A stretch of 64,000 nucleotides of DNA from Cognatishimia activa (GCF_001458335.1 NZ_CYTO01000024.1:362944-426943); one strand, 5' to 3'. Positions 27,238-37,367 are shown, counted from the first letter of the stretch. The notes: generated by a model not told the origin, from the sequence alone. Made by a program: numbers and translations.

Positions 27238-28571
27238 TGTTTGAGTTGTATCAATCTCAACGGGCCATGCGCGCCATGCGCAAAGCAGCGATGCAGCGGG
27301 GCGTCGTGGCGGTGTTGGATGTGGGGACATCCAAAATCGCCTGTCTTGTGCTGCGATTTGACGGGGCCGACCATCTGTCCAATCTGGATGGGATCGGATC
27401 GCTGGCCGGTCAAAGTGGCTTCCGGGTGATCGGGGCGGCATCTACCAAATCACGCGGTGTGAAGTTTGGTGAAATTTCCGCCATGCAGGAAACTGAACGC
27501 GCAATTCGCACGGCTGTTCAGGCGGCACAAAAAATGGCGCAAATCCGTGTCGACCACGTGATCGCCTGTTTCTCTGGGGCCGGTCCGCGATCTTATGGTT
27601 TGGATGGCCGTATTGATCTCCAAGACAATATGGTCACCGAACAAGACGTGGCCAGCGTGTTGGCGAGCTGCGATGTGCCTGCTTATGGTGAAGGGCGCGA
27701 GGTGCTACATGCCCATCCCGTGAACTTTGCGTTGGATAATCGGTCAGGTTTGGCCGATCCACGTGGCCAAATGGGCCAACAATTGGCCTGCGACATGCAT
27801 ATGTTGACCGTGGACGCCAATGTGGTCGCGAACCTCGCACATTGTATTAAGCGATGTGACCTGGAGCTCGCTGGTATTGCGAATTCGGCCTACGTATCCG
27901 GTCTGGCTGCTCTGGTGGAAGACGAACTCGAACTGGGCGCGGCTTGTATTGATATGGGCGGTGGCTCCACCAGCCTGTCGATCTTTATGAAGAAACACAT
28001 GATCTATGCGGATAGCGTCCGCATGGGCGGTGATCATGTGACCGGCGACATCTCTATGGCACTACAAGTGCCAACGGCAAACGCAGAACGGATCAAGACA
28101 TTCTATGGCGGCGTGCACGCCACAGGCATCGATGATCGCGAGATGATCGAAGTTGGCGGAGAAACCGGCGATTGGGAACACGACCGCCGTACAGTCAGTC
28201 GTGCGGAACTGATCGGTATTATCCGTCCGCGCGTCGAAGAAATTCTCGAAGAAGCGCGCAGCCGGTTGGATGCTGCAGGGTTCGAACACCTTCCAAGTCA
28301 GAAAATCGTTCTGACCGGGGCAGGGAGCCAAATTCCGGGTCTGGATACGCTTGCGAGCCGCATCTTGGGTCAGCAAGTGCGCTTGGGTCGTCCGATGCGC
28401 GTGCATGGCCTGCCACAGGCCACCACTGGACCGGGCTTTAGCGCCGCCGTGGGCATGTGCCTCTTTGCCACCCGCCCACAAGATGAATGCTGGGATTTCG
28501 ATTTGCCGGTCAACAACCCGCGGATGAAGTCTATTGGCCGCGCTGTGCGGTGGTTCAAAGCAAATTGGTAA
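27237..28571 (+). CDS. ftsA: Cell division protein FtsA
   Basis: A 444-aa actin-fold ATPase that tethers FtsZ to the membrane. VAVLDVGTSKIACLVL (about 24-39) is the phosphate 1 motif, CIDMGGGSTSLSIF (about 236-249) is phosphate 2, and IVLTGAGSQIPGLD (about 356-369) is the adenosine motif; the 1C domain lies between. The C-terminus (RAVRWFKANW) is an amphipathic basic/aromatic helix suited to membrane binding. I start at ATG 27237, overlapping the ftsQ stop (TAATG). The gene is followed by a long 398-bp gap before ftsZ. Confidence 0.96.
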   Translation: MFELYQSQRAMRAMRKAAMQRGVVAVLDVGTSKIACLVLRFDGADHLSNLDGIGSLAGQSGFRVIGAASTKSRGVKFGEISAMQETERAIRTAVQAAQKMAQIRVDHVIACFSGAGPRSYGLDGRIDLQDNMVTEQDVASVLASCDVPAYGEGREVLHAHPVNFALDNRSGLADPRGQMGQQLACDMHMLTVDANVVANLAHCIKRCDLELAGIANSAYVSGLAALVEDELELGAACIDMGGGSTSLSIFMKKHMIYADSVRMGGDHVTGDISMALQVPTANAERIKTFYGGVHATGIDDREMIEVGGETGDWEHDRRTVSRAELIGIIRPRVEEILEEARSRLDAAGFEHLPSQKIVLTGAGSQIPGLDTLASRILGQQVRLGRPMRVHGLPQATTGPGFSAAVGMCLFATRPQDECWDFDLPVNNPRMKSIGRAVRWFKANW

Positions 28572-28969
28572 GGGGCTGGGTGCCCATATCCGAGATGTCC
28601 TCATGAAGGAGAAGACACCGTCGACAGGTCATTGATTTTCGTCTAAGCTGGCGCTCAAGCACCGAAACAGGTGCGTTTATTGATGCAAAACGGCAGACCG
28701 AGCAGTTTGCCAAACATTAAGATTGAGTCGCCTTTCTGCAGGAAGATTTCTGCGGGCAGGGTTCTTATTGTTGTGTGTCATAGTCAGCTTTACCCCAATA
28801 TCTACGCATATCGGCGAAATGCCGCGAATTATGGCAAAAATTTGGCCATATTTTGTGGCTCTACCCGCTTTTTGGCGTGACGAGACTCTTGCCAATCGCT
28901 AAGATTAGTCACGAGTAGACGAAAAACACGTGCCGAAACGGCATGGGACAACGACAGGCGGACGCTCTT
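28572..28969 (+). promoter_or_regulatory. ftsA-ftsZ intergenic region with dyads
   Basis: A 398-bp gap without a convincing gene, unusual in so tight a cluster and therefore a probable ftsZ promoter region. Visible dyads are CGGC/GCCG (28812-28815 with 28821-28824), TATGGC/GCCATA around nine bases (28830-28850) and TGCCG/CGGCA with an AAA loop (28931-28943). GANTC methylation sites occur (for example GAGTC near 28725 and GACTC near 28885). I find no TTAA-N7-TTAA CtrA site here. Confidence 0.45.
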
Positions 28970-30568
28970 ATGGCTTTGAATTTGACCTTCCCAGAGCAGG
29001 AAGACTTGAAACCCCGTATTACGGTATTTGGTGTAGGTGGTGCCGGTGGCAACGCGGTCAACAATATGATCGCGAAGGAACTGGAGGGCGTCGAGTTTGT
29101 CGTTGCCAACACAGACGCGCAAGCGCTGCAGCAAAACCAATCTCAATCTCGCGTTCAGCTTGGTGTGAAAGTCACCGAAGGTCTGGGCGCAGGTGCACGT
29201 CCTGCGGTGGGGGCCGCGGCGGCAGAAGAAAGCATCGAACAGATTGTAGATCATCTGGCTGGCGCACATATGTGCTTTATCACAGCAGGTATGGGCGGCG
29301 GCACAGGGACAGGTGCAGCTCCAATCATCGCGCAAGCGGCGCGTGAGCTGGGCGTGCTGACCGTTGGTGTTGTGACCAAACCATTCCAATTTGAAGGTGC
29401 CAAGCGGATGCGCCAAGCCGAAGAAGGGGTTGAAGCCCTTCAGAAGGTTGTGGACACGCTAATCATCATTCCAAACCAGAACCTTTTCCGTCTGGCGAAC
29501 GAAAAAACCACCTTCACTGAAGCCTTCGCCATGGCAGACGATGTTCTTTACCAAGGTGTGAAAGGCGTGACAGACCTGATGGTCCGTCCGGGCCTGATCA
29601 ACCTCGACTTTGCTGACGTTCGTGCCGTGATGGACGAAATGGGCAAGGCGATGATGGGGACTGGCGAAGCAACCGGCGAAGATCGCGCGGTTCAAGCGGC
29701 AGAGAAGGCGATTGCCAACCCGCTGCTGGACGAGATCTCGTTGCGCGGTGCAAACGGCGTTCTGATCAACATCACCGGTGGTCACGATCTGACCCTGTTC
29801 GAACTGGACGAAGCGGCAAACCGCATTCGCGAAGAAGTCGATCCAGATGCGAATATCATCGTGGGCTCTACACTGGATACAGATCTGGAAGGCGGCATGC
29901 GCGTTTCCGTTGTTGCCACAGGCATCGACGCTGCGACTGTTCAGTCCGACATTCCTGTGCCACGTCGCTCTTTGAAAGAGCCGCTGAAACCAGCGACCAT
30001 CGAAGAAGCGCCAGCAGCAGAAGCGGCACCAGCGGTTGAAGAAGTAGCGCCTGTTGCAGCAGAAACCGTGTCCGAGCCAAGCCTGTTTGAAGAAATGGAC
30101 GCTCATGTTGAAGCGGTCGAAGAGCCGGCGGTTGTTGAGCAACCTGCTGCGCAAGACGATCTGCCGCCACCGGCATACCAGCCACAGGTTGCTCAGTTCC
30201 AGCCGCGCGTTGAAGAGTACGAAGAAGAGGCAGAAGCAGCCTTCGTCGCACCAAAAGCGCCAGCGCCAGGAACGCCGTCTCCGGAAGCTCTGGCACGTTT
30301 GCGCACAGCAGTGAGCAAAGCGCCATCCGCGCCTCAGGCGCGCCAGCAAGTGGTCGCCGAAGAGCCGGTTGAAGAAGAAAAGCCGCGTTTCGGCATCAAC
30401 TCCTTGATCAACCGCATGACTGGTTCAGCGCAGGAAACACCAGCCGCACAACAGCCAGCGGCGCGTCAGCAGCCAAATCTGAGTGCAGCACCTGCGCCAG
30501 CGCCGGCGGAAGACCCAGAGCAAGAACGGATTGAAATTCCGGCCTTCCTGCGTCGTCAAGCGAACTAA
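28970..30568 (+). CDS. ftsZ: Cell division protein FtsZ
   Basis: A 532-aa tubulin-like GTPase that forms the Z ring. The GTPase core (about 12-325) has [12 protein letters not shown], the tubulin signature GGGTGTG at 109-115, and the [12 protein letters not shown]7-loop region. A Pro/Glu/Ala-rich linker of about 190 residues follows, then the conserved C-terminal tail [11 protein letters not shown] that binds FtsA. The long linker is typical of alphaproteobacteria. I start at ATG 28970 (MALNLTFP); an ATG at 28943 would add nine residues. A strong terminator follows 24 bp after the stop. Confidence 0.97.
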   Translation: MALNLTFPEQEDLKPRITVFGVGGAGGNAVNNMIAKELEGVEFVVANTDAQALQQNQSQSRVQLGVKVTEGLGAGARPAVGAAAAEESIEQIVDHLAGAHMCFITAGMGGGTGTGAAPIIAQAARELGVLTVGVVTKPFQFEGAKRMRQAEEGVEALQKVVDTLIIIPNQNLFRLANEKTTFTEAFAMADDVLYQGVKGVTDLMVRPGLINLDFADVRAVMDEMGKAMMGTGEATGEDRAVQAAEKAIANPLLDEISLRGANGVLINITGGHDLTLFELDEAANRIREEVDPDANIIVGSTLDTDLEGGMRVSVVATGIDAATVQSDIPVPRRSLKEPLKPATIEEAPAAEAAPAVEEVAPVAAETVSEPSLFEEMDAHVEAVEEPAVVEQPAAQDDLPPPAYQPQVAQFQPRVEEYEEEAEAAFVAPKAPAPGTPSPEALARLRTAVSKAPSAPQARQQVVAEEPVEEEKPRFGINSLINRMTGSAQETPAAQQPAARQQPNLSAAPAPAPAEDPEQERIEIPAFLRRQAN

Positions 30569-30592
30569 AGCGTTACATAATATTTCAAATTT

Positions 30593-30617
30593 GGTCGCCC
30601 TATGGGCGGCCTTTTTT
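30593..30617 (+). terminator. Intrinsic terminator after ftsZ
   Basis: GGTCGCCC (30593-30600) pairs with GGGCGGCC (30604-30611), one T-G wobble, around a TAT loop, followed by six T. It marks the end of the dcw transcript. Confidence 0.9.
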
Positions 30618-30774
30618 GTTTGTGAAACAGTGGTTTAATTACCATTGCGCAATTAACCGCTCAGACCCCACGGCCATGTTTCAGTTCGTTACAATGTTTG
30701 AGTTGAGAAATCTGTTTCCCCCGAATAGGTCTGTGGTGCGCTTCTGAGAGAGGCGTGGAAATTGGGGAATTTCT

Positions 30775-31710
30775 TTGCAGAAGACTGTCAAATCAGCGAT
30801 CCGCTTTAACGGCATCGGTCTACACACAGGTAAACCTGTTCGAATGGAGATCGAACCGGCATCTGCTGGTTATGGCATTTGGTTCCAGCGTACCGATGTG
30901 CTGGACGGCGACAACATGATCCCGGCGCGCTGGGATGTAGTCGAGCAATCTCCCCTTTGCACCAAAATCAAAAACGCTGATGGTGTAACCGTTTCGACCA
31001 TTGAACACATCATGGCAGCATTGGCAGGCTGTGGTGTTCATAACGCCTTGATCTCTCTGGACGGTCCTGAAGTCCCCATCATGGACGGCAGCAGCGCGGC
31101 CTTTGTGAAGACTATTCTGGCACGTGGCCTGGTTGAACAATCAGCGACGATCCGTGCCATCAAAGTACTGAAGCCAGTCAGCGTGTCTCGAGAAGACGGT
31201 GACGATGTGGCACGCGCCGAGTTGTACCCATCTGAGAATTTGGAAATCGATTTCCATATCGATTTTGAAGACGAAGCGATTGGCGCACAGCACCGTACGC
31301 TGAATATGGCCAATGGGACCTTCGTACGTGAACTCTGTGATTGCCGCACTTTCTGCCGTCAGGCAGATGTCGAAGCTATGCAGGCAAACGGTTTGGCTTT
31401 GGGCGGTGTTCCCGGTGAAAACGCCGTTGTATTCGATGGCGCTCGTGTTCAGTCCGGCAAAGGGCTGCGTCGTATGGATGAGCCGGTGCGCCATAAAATG
31501 CTGGACGCTTTGGGCGATCTTTATACTGCGGGTTTTCCGATCCTTGGTCGTTATGTCGGGCACCGTTCCGGTCATGCGATGACCAACAAACTCTTGCGCG
31601 CTTTGATGAGTGATCCAGAGGCCTTCCGCATTGTCGAATGCTCTGTAGAAACCGCAGCACGCCTGCCGGGCGTGGGCGCATCGATGGCGGAAATGCCTGC
31701 CGTCGCTTAA
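30775..31710 (+). CDS. lpxC: UDP-3-O-acyl-N-acetylglucosamine deacetylase LpxC
   Basis: A 311-aa zinc amidase performing the committed step of lipid A synthesis. Zinc ligands are visible as His78 (TIEHIMAALAG), His240 and Asp244 (HKMLD), matching the family pattern; GIGLHTGKPV near the N-terminus and MDGSSAAFV are further signatures. The start is TTG at 30775, giving MQKTVKSAIRF as in related proteins; no ATG exists at the right place. LpxC abundance is usually controlled by proteolysis, so a weak start codon may matter. It lies 207 bp beyond ftsZ, behind a terminator, so it needs its own promoter. Confidence 0.95.
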   Translation: MQKTVKSAIRFNGIGLHTGKPVRMEIEPASAGYGIWFQRTDVLDGDNMIPARWDVVEQSPLCTKIKNADGVTVSTIEHIMAALAGCGVHNALISLDGPEVPIMDGSSAAFVKTILARGLVEQSATIRAIKVLKPVSVSREDGDDVARAELYPSENLEIDFHIDFEDEAIGAQHRTLNMANGTFVRELCDCRTFCRQADVEAMQANGLALGGVPGENAVVFDGARVQSGKGLRRMDEPVRHKMLDALGDLYTAGFPILGRYVGHRSGHAMTNKLLRALMSDPEAFRIVECSVETAARLPGVGASMAEMPAVA

Positions 31711-31825
31711 GATTAGCGTCAGCATTTCGTGAAATCCTACCAAAGTCATTTTGCCCCGCAAAAATCTATGCTAACAGCATTGGGAACGAACCCGCTTCGG
31801 GACTTTAAGAAGAAGGTTGAGCAGA

Positions 31826-32683
31826 ATGGCGTGTCGCGACTCTCGTAAGATTGCAGTTGCAGCAACACTGTCCGTTGCCCTTTTGGCGGGTTGCGGCGGG
31901 GGCGGCGGAAATCAACCTTTGTTTGGTGCGCAGGTGCCTCTAGAAAACTACACGGCGGAACAAATCTTTGGTCGTGGTGAGTTTGAGCTCGAGCGCGGCA
32001 AGGCCGATGACGCGGCTTTCTATTTCTCTGAAGTCGAACGGCTTTATCCGTATTCCGATTGGGCCAAACGCGCATTGATCATGCAGGCCTATTCTTATCA
32101 TCAGGATAAGGACTATGAGAACAGCCGCTCTGCAGCACAACGCTATATCGATTTCTTCCCGTTGGATGATGACGCGGCCTATGCTCAGTATCTTCTGGCG
32201 CTCAGCTACTATGATCAGATCGACGAAGTCGGTCGGGACCAGGGCCTGACCTTCCTTGCGCTACAATCTCTGCGCAAGGTGATTGAGACCTATCCAGATA
32301 GCGAATACGCGCGCTCTGCGGTTCTCAAATTTGACTTGGCCTTTGACCATCTTGCGGCAAAGGAAATGGAGATTGGGCGTTACTACCTGAAGCGCGATCA
32401 GTTCGCTGCATCGGTGAACCGTTTCCGGGCTGTGGTTGAAGATTTCCAGACCACAACTCATACGCCTGAGGCGTTACACCGTTTGGTTGAAGCCTACCTT
32501 TCCTTGGGGCTTACAAATGAAGCCCAAACCGCTGGCGCGATTTTGGGCCACAACTTCCGCTCGACTGAATGGTATGAGGATAGCTTCCAGCTTCTCACCA
32601 ATAACGGTTTGAAACCGCGTGCCAAAGGCGACGGTTGGCTTGCGTCCATCTACCGCCAGACCGTCAAAGGCGAATGGCTCTAA
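31826..32683 (+). CDS. bamD: Outer membrane protein assembly factor BamD
   Basis: A 285-aa lipoprotein of the BAM complex. The signal peptide ends in the lipobox LLAGC with lipidated Cys23, followed by a Gly-rich spacer. Five TPR-like helical repeats follow, beginning YTAEQIFGRGEFELERGKADDAAFYFSEVERLYPYSDW; AYAQYLLALSYYDQ and SEYARSAVLKFDLAFDHLAAKEMEIGRYYL are characteristic of BamD/ComL. It works in the periplasm at the outer membrane. The start at ATG 31826 has AGAAGG nine bases upstream. recN begins 19 bp after the stop, so they may be cotranscribed. Confidence 0.94.
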   Translation: MACRDSRKIAVAATLSVALLAGCGGGGGNQPLFGAQVPLENYTAEQIFGRGEFELERGKADDAAFYFSEVERLYPYSDWAKRALIMQAYSYHQDKDYENSRSAAQRYIDFFPLDDDAAYAQYLLALSYYDQIDEVGRDQGLTFLALQSLRKVIETYPDSEYARSAVLKFDLAFDHLAAKEMEIGRYYLKRDQFAASVNRFRAVVEDFQTTTHTPEALHRLVEAYLSLGLTNEAQTAGAILGHNFRSTEWYEDSFQLLTNNGLKPRAKGDGWLASIYRQTVKGEWL

Positions 32684-32702
32684 TCGCGCGAGGCCACTCT
32701 AG

Positions 32703-34352
32703 ATGCTGCGTGCCTTAGAAATCCGAGATCTTCTGATCATCGACCATCTGGAGCTGGACTTTCAGCCCGGGCTGAACGTGCTGACCGGTGAAACCGGTGC
32801 CGGTAAGTCCATTCTGCTGGACTCCCTTGGTTTTGTGCTGGGCTGGCGCGGCCGCGCTGAGTTGGTGCGCGCCGGGGCCGAGCAAGGCGAAGTGATCGCT
32901 GAATTTGAATTGCCAGAGGATCACCCAGCGCATGCAATCTTAGAAGAAGCGGGTCTTCCCGGTGGGCAAGAGCTGATATTGCGCCGTATCAATCGCAAAG
33001 ATGGCCGTAAAACCGCCTGGATCAATGATCGCCGCTGTTCCGGTGAGGTGTTGCGCACCCTGTCTGAAACCTTGGTAGAGTTACATGGTCAGCACGATGA
33101 TCGAGGATTGCTGGATCCCAAAGGCCATCGGGACTTGCTTGATCAATTTGGTGGGCTGGATGGCTTGGTCACTGAGACGCGCCAAACTTGGTCCGCTCTT
33201 AGCAAAGCAAGAAGAACCCTGCGTGCCGCAGAAGACGCGCTTAAAGCGGTTCAAGACGAAGAAGAGTTCCTGCGCCACGCGGTAAGCGAGCTGGATGCCC
33301 TTGACCCGCAGCCTGGCGAAGAAGGTGAACTAGACAGCCGCCGACGCCTTATGCAGGCCGCTGAGAAGGTCAAAGAAGATGTGAGCCGCGCTCACGTTGC
33401 TCTTGGTTACGAAGGTGCAGAGGGGGCGATGGGAGATGCGCTGCGTTGGCTTGAGGGCGCAGGCGGTGAGGTTGGTGATGAGCTAGATGAGCCCTTGGCC
33501 GCCCTTGGGCGCGCCATGTCTGAACTGGGTGATGCGGTTTCCGGGGTGGAGCGCTGTATGGATGCGCTTGATTTCAATCCGATTGAATTGGAACAGACCG
33601 AAGAGCGGCTTTTTGCGATCCGTGGGCTGGCACGTAAGCACAATGTGGTGCCCGATGAGTTGGGTAATTTCGCAGAAGATCTGCGCGGCAAGATGGCGGC
33701 ACTGGATGCGGGAGAGGGCGAAATTGCGTCTTTGAAACAAGCCGTTGCGGATGCAGATGCTGCATACTCAAAAAAGGCTACCGCACTCAGCGCTGCACGC
33801 AAAAAAGCGGCGACACGCCTTGATAAAGCGGTGATGACAGAACTAGCGCCGCTCAAAATGGAGCGTGCGGTTTTCACCACGCAGATCGAGGCGGATACGG
33901 CGGGACCTGATGGAACGGATGCTGTTTCCTTCACGGTGGCGACCAATCCGGGCGCGCCATCGGGGCCTTTGGCCAAGATCGCATCGGGTGGTGAACTTAG
34001 TCGGTTCTTACTGGCGTTGAAGGTTTGCCTGACCTCTGAAGATCGCAATACCACCATGATCTTTGATGAGATCGACCGTGGTGTCGGTGGCGCAACCGCA
34101 GATGCCGTGGGGCGGCGATTGTCCTCACTGGCGCAAGGCGGCCAGATTTTGGTCGTGACCCACAGCCCTCAAGTTGCAGCCTTGGGCGCGCATCATTGGC
34201 GTGTTGAAAAACGGGTGCAGGATGAGGTGACCCTTTCTACGGTGACCTCCCTTGGCACCGATGCACGGGTCGATGAAATCGCGCGCATGATTTCGGGCGA
34301 TAAGATCACCGAACAAGCGCGCAGTGCCGCAGAGGCTTTGCTCGCAGGCTAG
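32703..34352 (+). CDS. recN: DNA repair protein RecN
   Basis: A 549-aa SMC-like ATPase for double-strand break repair. The N-terminal half has Walker A GETGAGKS at 29-36 and the RecN signature ELHGQHDDRGLLD; long helical coiled-coil segments fill about 160-370 and the C-terminal half carries the ABC signature SGGELSRFLLALK followed by Walker B TTMIFDEIDRGVGG. The length is typical. The bamD-recN order is common in alphaproteobacteria; LexA control would be expected but I see no clear SOS box in the 19-bp gap. Confidence 0.95.
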   Translation: MLRALEIRDLLIIDHLELDFQPGLNVLTGETGAGKSILLDSLGFVLGWRGRAELVRAGAEQGEVIAEFELPEDHPAHAILEEAGLPGGQELILRRINRKDGRKTAWINDRRCSGEVLRTLSETLVELHGQHDDRGLLDPKGHRDLLDQFGGLDGLVTETRQTWSALSKARRTLRAAEDALKAVQDEEEFLRHAVSELDALDPQPGEEGELDSRRRLMQAAEKVKEDVSRAHVALGYEGAEGAMGDALRWLEGAGGEVGDELDEPLAALGRAMSELGDAVSGVERCMDALDFNPIELEQTEERLFAIRGLARKHNVVPDELGNFAEDLRGKMAALDAGEGEIASLKQAVADADAAYSKKATALSAARKKAATRLDKAVMTELAPLKMERAVFTTQIEADTAGPDGTDAVSFTVATNPGAPSGPLAKIASGGELSRFLLALKVCLTSEDRNTTMIFDEIDRGVGGATADAVGRRLSSLAQGGQILVVTHSPQVAALGAHHWRVEKRVQDEVTLSTVTSLGTDARVDEIARMISGDKITEQARSAAEALLAG

Positions 34353-34473
34353 CACCTTCGCGCGCCCAATTTTGCAGCGCCGTTACAACATGTGATCGGC
34401 GCGCGTTCGGCAAAGCCTTTTCACTGCGCCCTCAAGCGCTTAAAGCTAAGACTTAACCTACCAATAGGACGTC

Positions 34474-36159
34474 ATGGCACATCCGCTCGGATCATTCCTA
34501 GCTGACAGCGCTCGACAGGCCGGTCGTGCCTGCCGAGGGGGATGGAAGGTGCTTTTGACCCAAGGGCCAAGCAAATTCCAATTCTGGCTCATTGCGCTAT
34601 TAATCGGGACGGCGTCGGGTTTTGCCGCGCTCACGTTCCGCCGTGGAATCGAGTGGTTTCAGGGCTTTGTTTATCGCACGGAAAACATCAACCGGTTGCA
34701 CAGTTTTGCAGAGACGTTGCCGTGGTATTGGATCTTAATCGTCCCAATTCTTGGCGGGCTCGTCGTTGGGTTGTTGTTGGATCGCTTTTCAGACGATGCA
34801 CGCGCCCAAGGACCTGCGGATGTGATCGCAGCTGCAGCTTTGAACAATGGGCGTCTGAGCCTGCGGGAAGGGTTCGCGTCAATTGCCGCGTCTTTCGTTA
34901 CGCTAAGCACCGGTGGTTCCACTGGCCGAGAGGGGCCTGTGGTGCATTTCGCCGGAGTCATTTCGACCTGGGTAAGTCAGAAAATTCAGGCCAATGGGAT
35001 CACGGGGCGCGATCTGCTTGGTTGCGCCGTAGCCGCTGCTGTTTCTGCATCCTTTAATGCCCCCATCGCCGGGGCACTTTTTGCGCTAGAAGTGGTGTTG
35101 CGCCACTTCGCAGTACACGCCTTCGCGCCGATTGTGATTGCCTCCGTTGCCGGCACAGTCATTAGCCGCTTGGAATTTGGCAATGTGACCGAATTCATGC
35201 TGCCTATGAGCGTAACAGCATTCTACCAAGAGCTACCAGCTTTCCTATTGCTGGGCGGTGTCTGCGGTTTTGTTGCCGTTGCTTTGATGTGGACCATCTT
35301 CTGGGCGGAAGACATGGCCCATCAGATCATGACCCACTCACCGTTGAAACGCTGGATGCGGCCGGTGATTTCTGGTGCGATGCTTGGCCTTCTGGCAATC
35401 TTCTTTCCACATATCATCGGGGTTGGTTACGAGACGACGTCTGCGGCATTGTCCGGCGAGATTCTTCTCCACGAAGCCATTGTTTTTGTTGCGCTAAAGA
35501 TCATTGCCGTGGCCATCACGATGGCCGGGCGCATGGGCGGTGGGGTGTTCTCACCAGCCCTGATGGTTGGCGCGCTTACGGGTCTCGCCTTTGGCTTGAT
35601 TGCAACATCGATATTCCCGGAGGTTTCAGGCTCTCATACCCTTTACGCCTTGGCAGGCATGGGCGGAGTTGCTGCCGCGGTTTTAGGGGCGCCGATTTCG
35701 ACCACTTTGATTGTGTTTGAGCTGACCGGCGACTGGCAAACGGGCCTTGCGGTGATGGTGACCGTCTCAATCTCGACCGCATTGGGGTCTCGGTTGGTGG
35801 ATCGATCCTTCTTCCTAACACAGCTTGAACGGCGCGGTTTGCACGTCGCTGCTGGCCCGCAAGCCTATCTGCTTGGCACGCGTTCCGTCTCCAGCATGAT
35901 GCGCGAGGTTGAGGCCGACAAAGGGGCGACAGAAGAGGCCTGCTGGGCGCTCATTGAACAGAATGTCTACGCCAGCCCTAACGCCACCTTAGAAACGCTG
36001 ATGCCCATGTTTGAGAACACCTCGACGGCGTTTATCCCAGTCATTCAAATGCGGGGCGAAGGCGCGGGGCCTGAGCTGCTTGGTGCGGTGCACCACGTTG
36101 ATGCGCTGAAAGCTTACAACAAAGCCTTGGCCGAAACCGCAGCCGAAGAACACTCTTAA
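34474..36159 (+). CDS. ClC-type chloride channel or antiporter with C-terminal CBS region
   Basis: A 561-aa membrane protein with the ClC core (about 25-440). GGSTGREGPVVHFAG (about 146-160) contains the GREGP ion-pathway motif and GGGVFSPALMVGALTG (about 352-367) the GxFxP motif. The first motif, normally GSGIP, is not recognisable at its expected place; the segment reads AQGPADVIAAAALNNG. The last 100 residues form a CBS-like region. Whether it is a channel or H+/Cl- exchanger is unclear. It overlaps the convergent MFS gene by 4 bp at the stops. Confidence 0.88.
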   Translation: MAHPLGSFLADSARQAGRACRGGWKVLLTQGPSKFQFWLIALLIGTASGFAALTFRRGIEWFQGFVYRTENINRLHSFAETLPWYWILIVPILGGLVVGLLLDRFSDDARAQGPADVIAAAALNNGRLSLREGFASIAASFVTLSTGGSTGREGPVVHFAGVISTWVSQKIQANGITGRDLLGCAVAAAVSASFNAPIAGALFALEVVLRHFAVHAFAPIVIASVAGTVISRLEFGNVTEFMLPMSVTAFYQELPAFLLLGGVCGFVAVALMWTIFWAEDMAHQIMTHSPLKRWMRPVISGAMLGLLAIFFPHIIGVGYETTSAALSGEILLHEAIVFVALKIIAVAITMAGRMGGGVFSPALMVGALTGLAFGLIATSIFPEVSGSHTLYALAGMGGVAAAVLGAPISTTLIVFELTGDWQTGLAVMVTVSISTALGSRLVDRSFFLTQLERRGLHVAAGPQAYLLGTRSVSSMMREVEADKGATEEACWALIEQNVYASPNATLETLMPMFENTSTAFIPVIQMRGEGAGPELLGAVHHVDALKAYNKALAETAAEEHS

Positions 36160-37334
36160 ACAAGAACGCTCTGCTTGCTGCGCAGTCCCGCAAGGATCAC
36201 ATGCACCGTGATGGCTGCACTGAAGCAAACCACTAACATGCCGTAGATGCTCCAAGTGCCAAAGGCCGTGAACAGCGCGAACATGATGGGCGTGCTGACC
36301 AAATTGCCCATATTGCCCATTTGGGACATGGCCCCATTGGCGAGCGCTTGATCATTGGCGGTTTTGTTCAATTCCGGGAGCTCTGCAAATGCTGCAGATT
36401 GGATGATGCCCATGGAGGCAAAGAGGCCAAGCAACATCCAGCCTGATAGGGGCAGAACGAAACCTGACAGGCTGAAGAAAAGCGCGCTCATTAACCCGAT
36501 AAGAAGCACGCGTACGGCCGATAGATAGCGCAAGAGCATTGCGGCGATGGTGAAAGAAGAGACAATGCCTGCAATCGGCAGAAGAGGCACCAGGACCGTG
36601 CGTTCAAACTCTGTCAGAAGCGGCGGGACCACAGTGATCACCGAAACAAAAGTACATGTGTAAAACAGCCAAACCGCCCCCGGCGCAAACTGATACGGGG
36701 AGCGGTAGGCCGCCCAATGCCGCTGTATGATCGCTGAAAACGGCGGGAAAGGCACGCGCTCTGCGGTGCCGCTTGGCAAGTAGCGGAGCACCAAAACACC
36801 GACCACAGCCATGAAAATCCCATGAGCCGCGAAAACGCCGGATGCGCCAAAGCTTGCGATGATCCAGGGGGCAACCGCAGTCGTCAATGCATAACCAACC
36901 GCGAAGAATGCGCTCCAAAGGGTCATCGCAAGGAACCGCAAACTTTCTGGCGCGATCAATGCAATCAAGGTCGGGGCGGCAACAACGATGCCCAGATGTG
37001 ACATGCCTTCAAGCAGTCTGCCGATCATGAAGATTTCTATCGGCGGCAGGAAGGCTTGCACTGCAGACAGCGCGCCACCTCCAAACAATGCCCACAAGAG
37101 CATGCGACGAAACCCGTAGGAAGCCACCAGTAGCCCCGCAACAAGACCCAAGAGAACGCCAAGAAAACTAATGGAGGATAACATCAGCCCTAGCACAGTG
37201 TCGGATCCGTTATAAGCGGTGCGCAGCCCGTCCAAACTGACGGTGACTTTGGCAAATTGCATCGCCGCCCCAAGGCCTGCGCTCCAGAGGATCAGGATGA
37301 GAATAAGAGGGCGTGTCGTGGTCTTCGGGGGCAT
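36156..37334 (-). CDS. MFS transporter
   Basis: A 392-aa major facilitator with about twelve hydrophobic segments. The loop between helices 2 and 3 reads VASYGFRRMLLWAL, a version of the MFS G-x-x-x-D/R-x-x-G-R-R motif. The substrate is unknown; it looks like a drug/metabolite efflux or sugar-type exporter. I chose ATG 37334 (MPPKTTTRPLILIL); a GTG 20 codons upstream would start inside the terminator hairpin at 37368-37391. No strong ribosome binding site is visible. Confidence 0.82.
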   Translation of the reverse strand: MPPKTTTRPLILILILWSAGLGAAMQFAKVTVSLDGLRTAYNGSDTVLGLMLSSISFLGVLLGLVAGLLVASYGFRRMLLWALFGGGALSAVQAFLPPIEIFMIGRLLEGMSHLGIVVAAPTLIALIAPESLRFLAMTLWSAFFAVGYALTTAVAPWIIASFGASGVFAAHGIFMAVVGVLVLRYLPSGTAERVPFPPFSAIIQRHWAAYRSPYQFAPGAVWLFYTCTFVSVITVVPPLLTEFERTVLVPLLPIAGIVSSFTIAAMLLRYLSAVRVLLIGLMSALFFSLSGFVLPLSGWMLLGLFASMGIIQSAAFAELPELNKTANDQALANGAMSQMGNMGNLVSTPIMFALFTAFGTWSIYGMLVVCFSAAITVHVILAGLRSKQSVLV

Positions 37335-37367
37335 AATGCTGATACTAATTCTTGGGATAAAAACGCA

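Noticed and set aside
30635-30658. Two TTAA boxes upstream of lpxC as a CtrA site
   Set aside because: Spacing is 14 bases and the dyad is imperfect.
34440-34456. Possible CtrA site before the ClC gene (two TTAA boxes)
   Set aside because: The spacer is nine bases, not seven.
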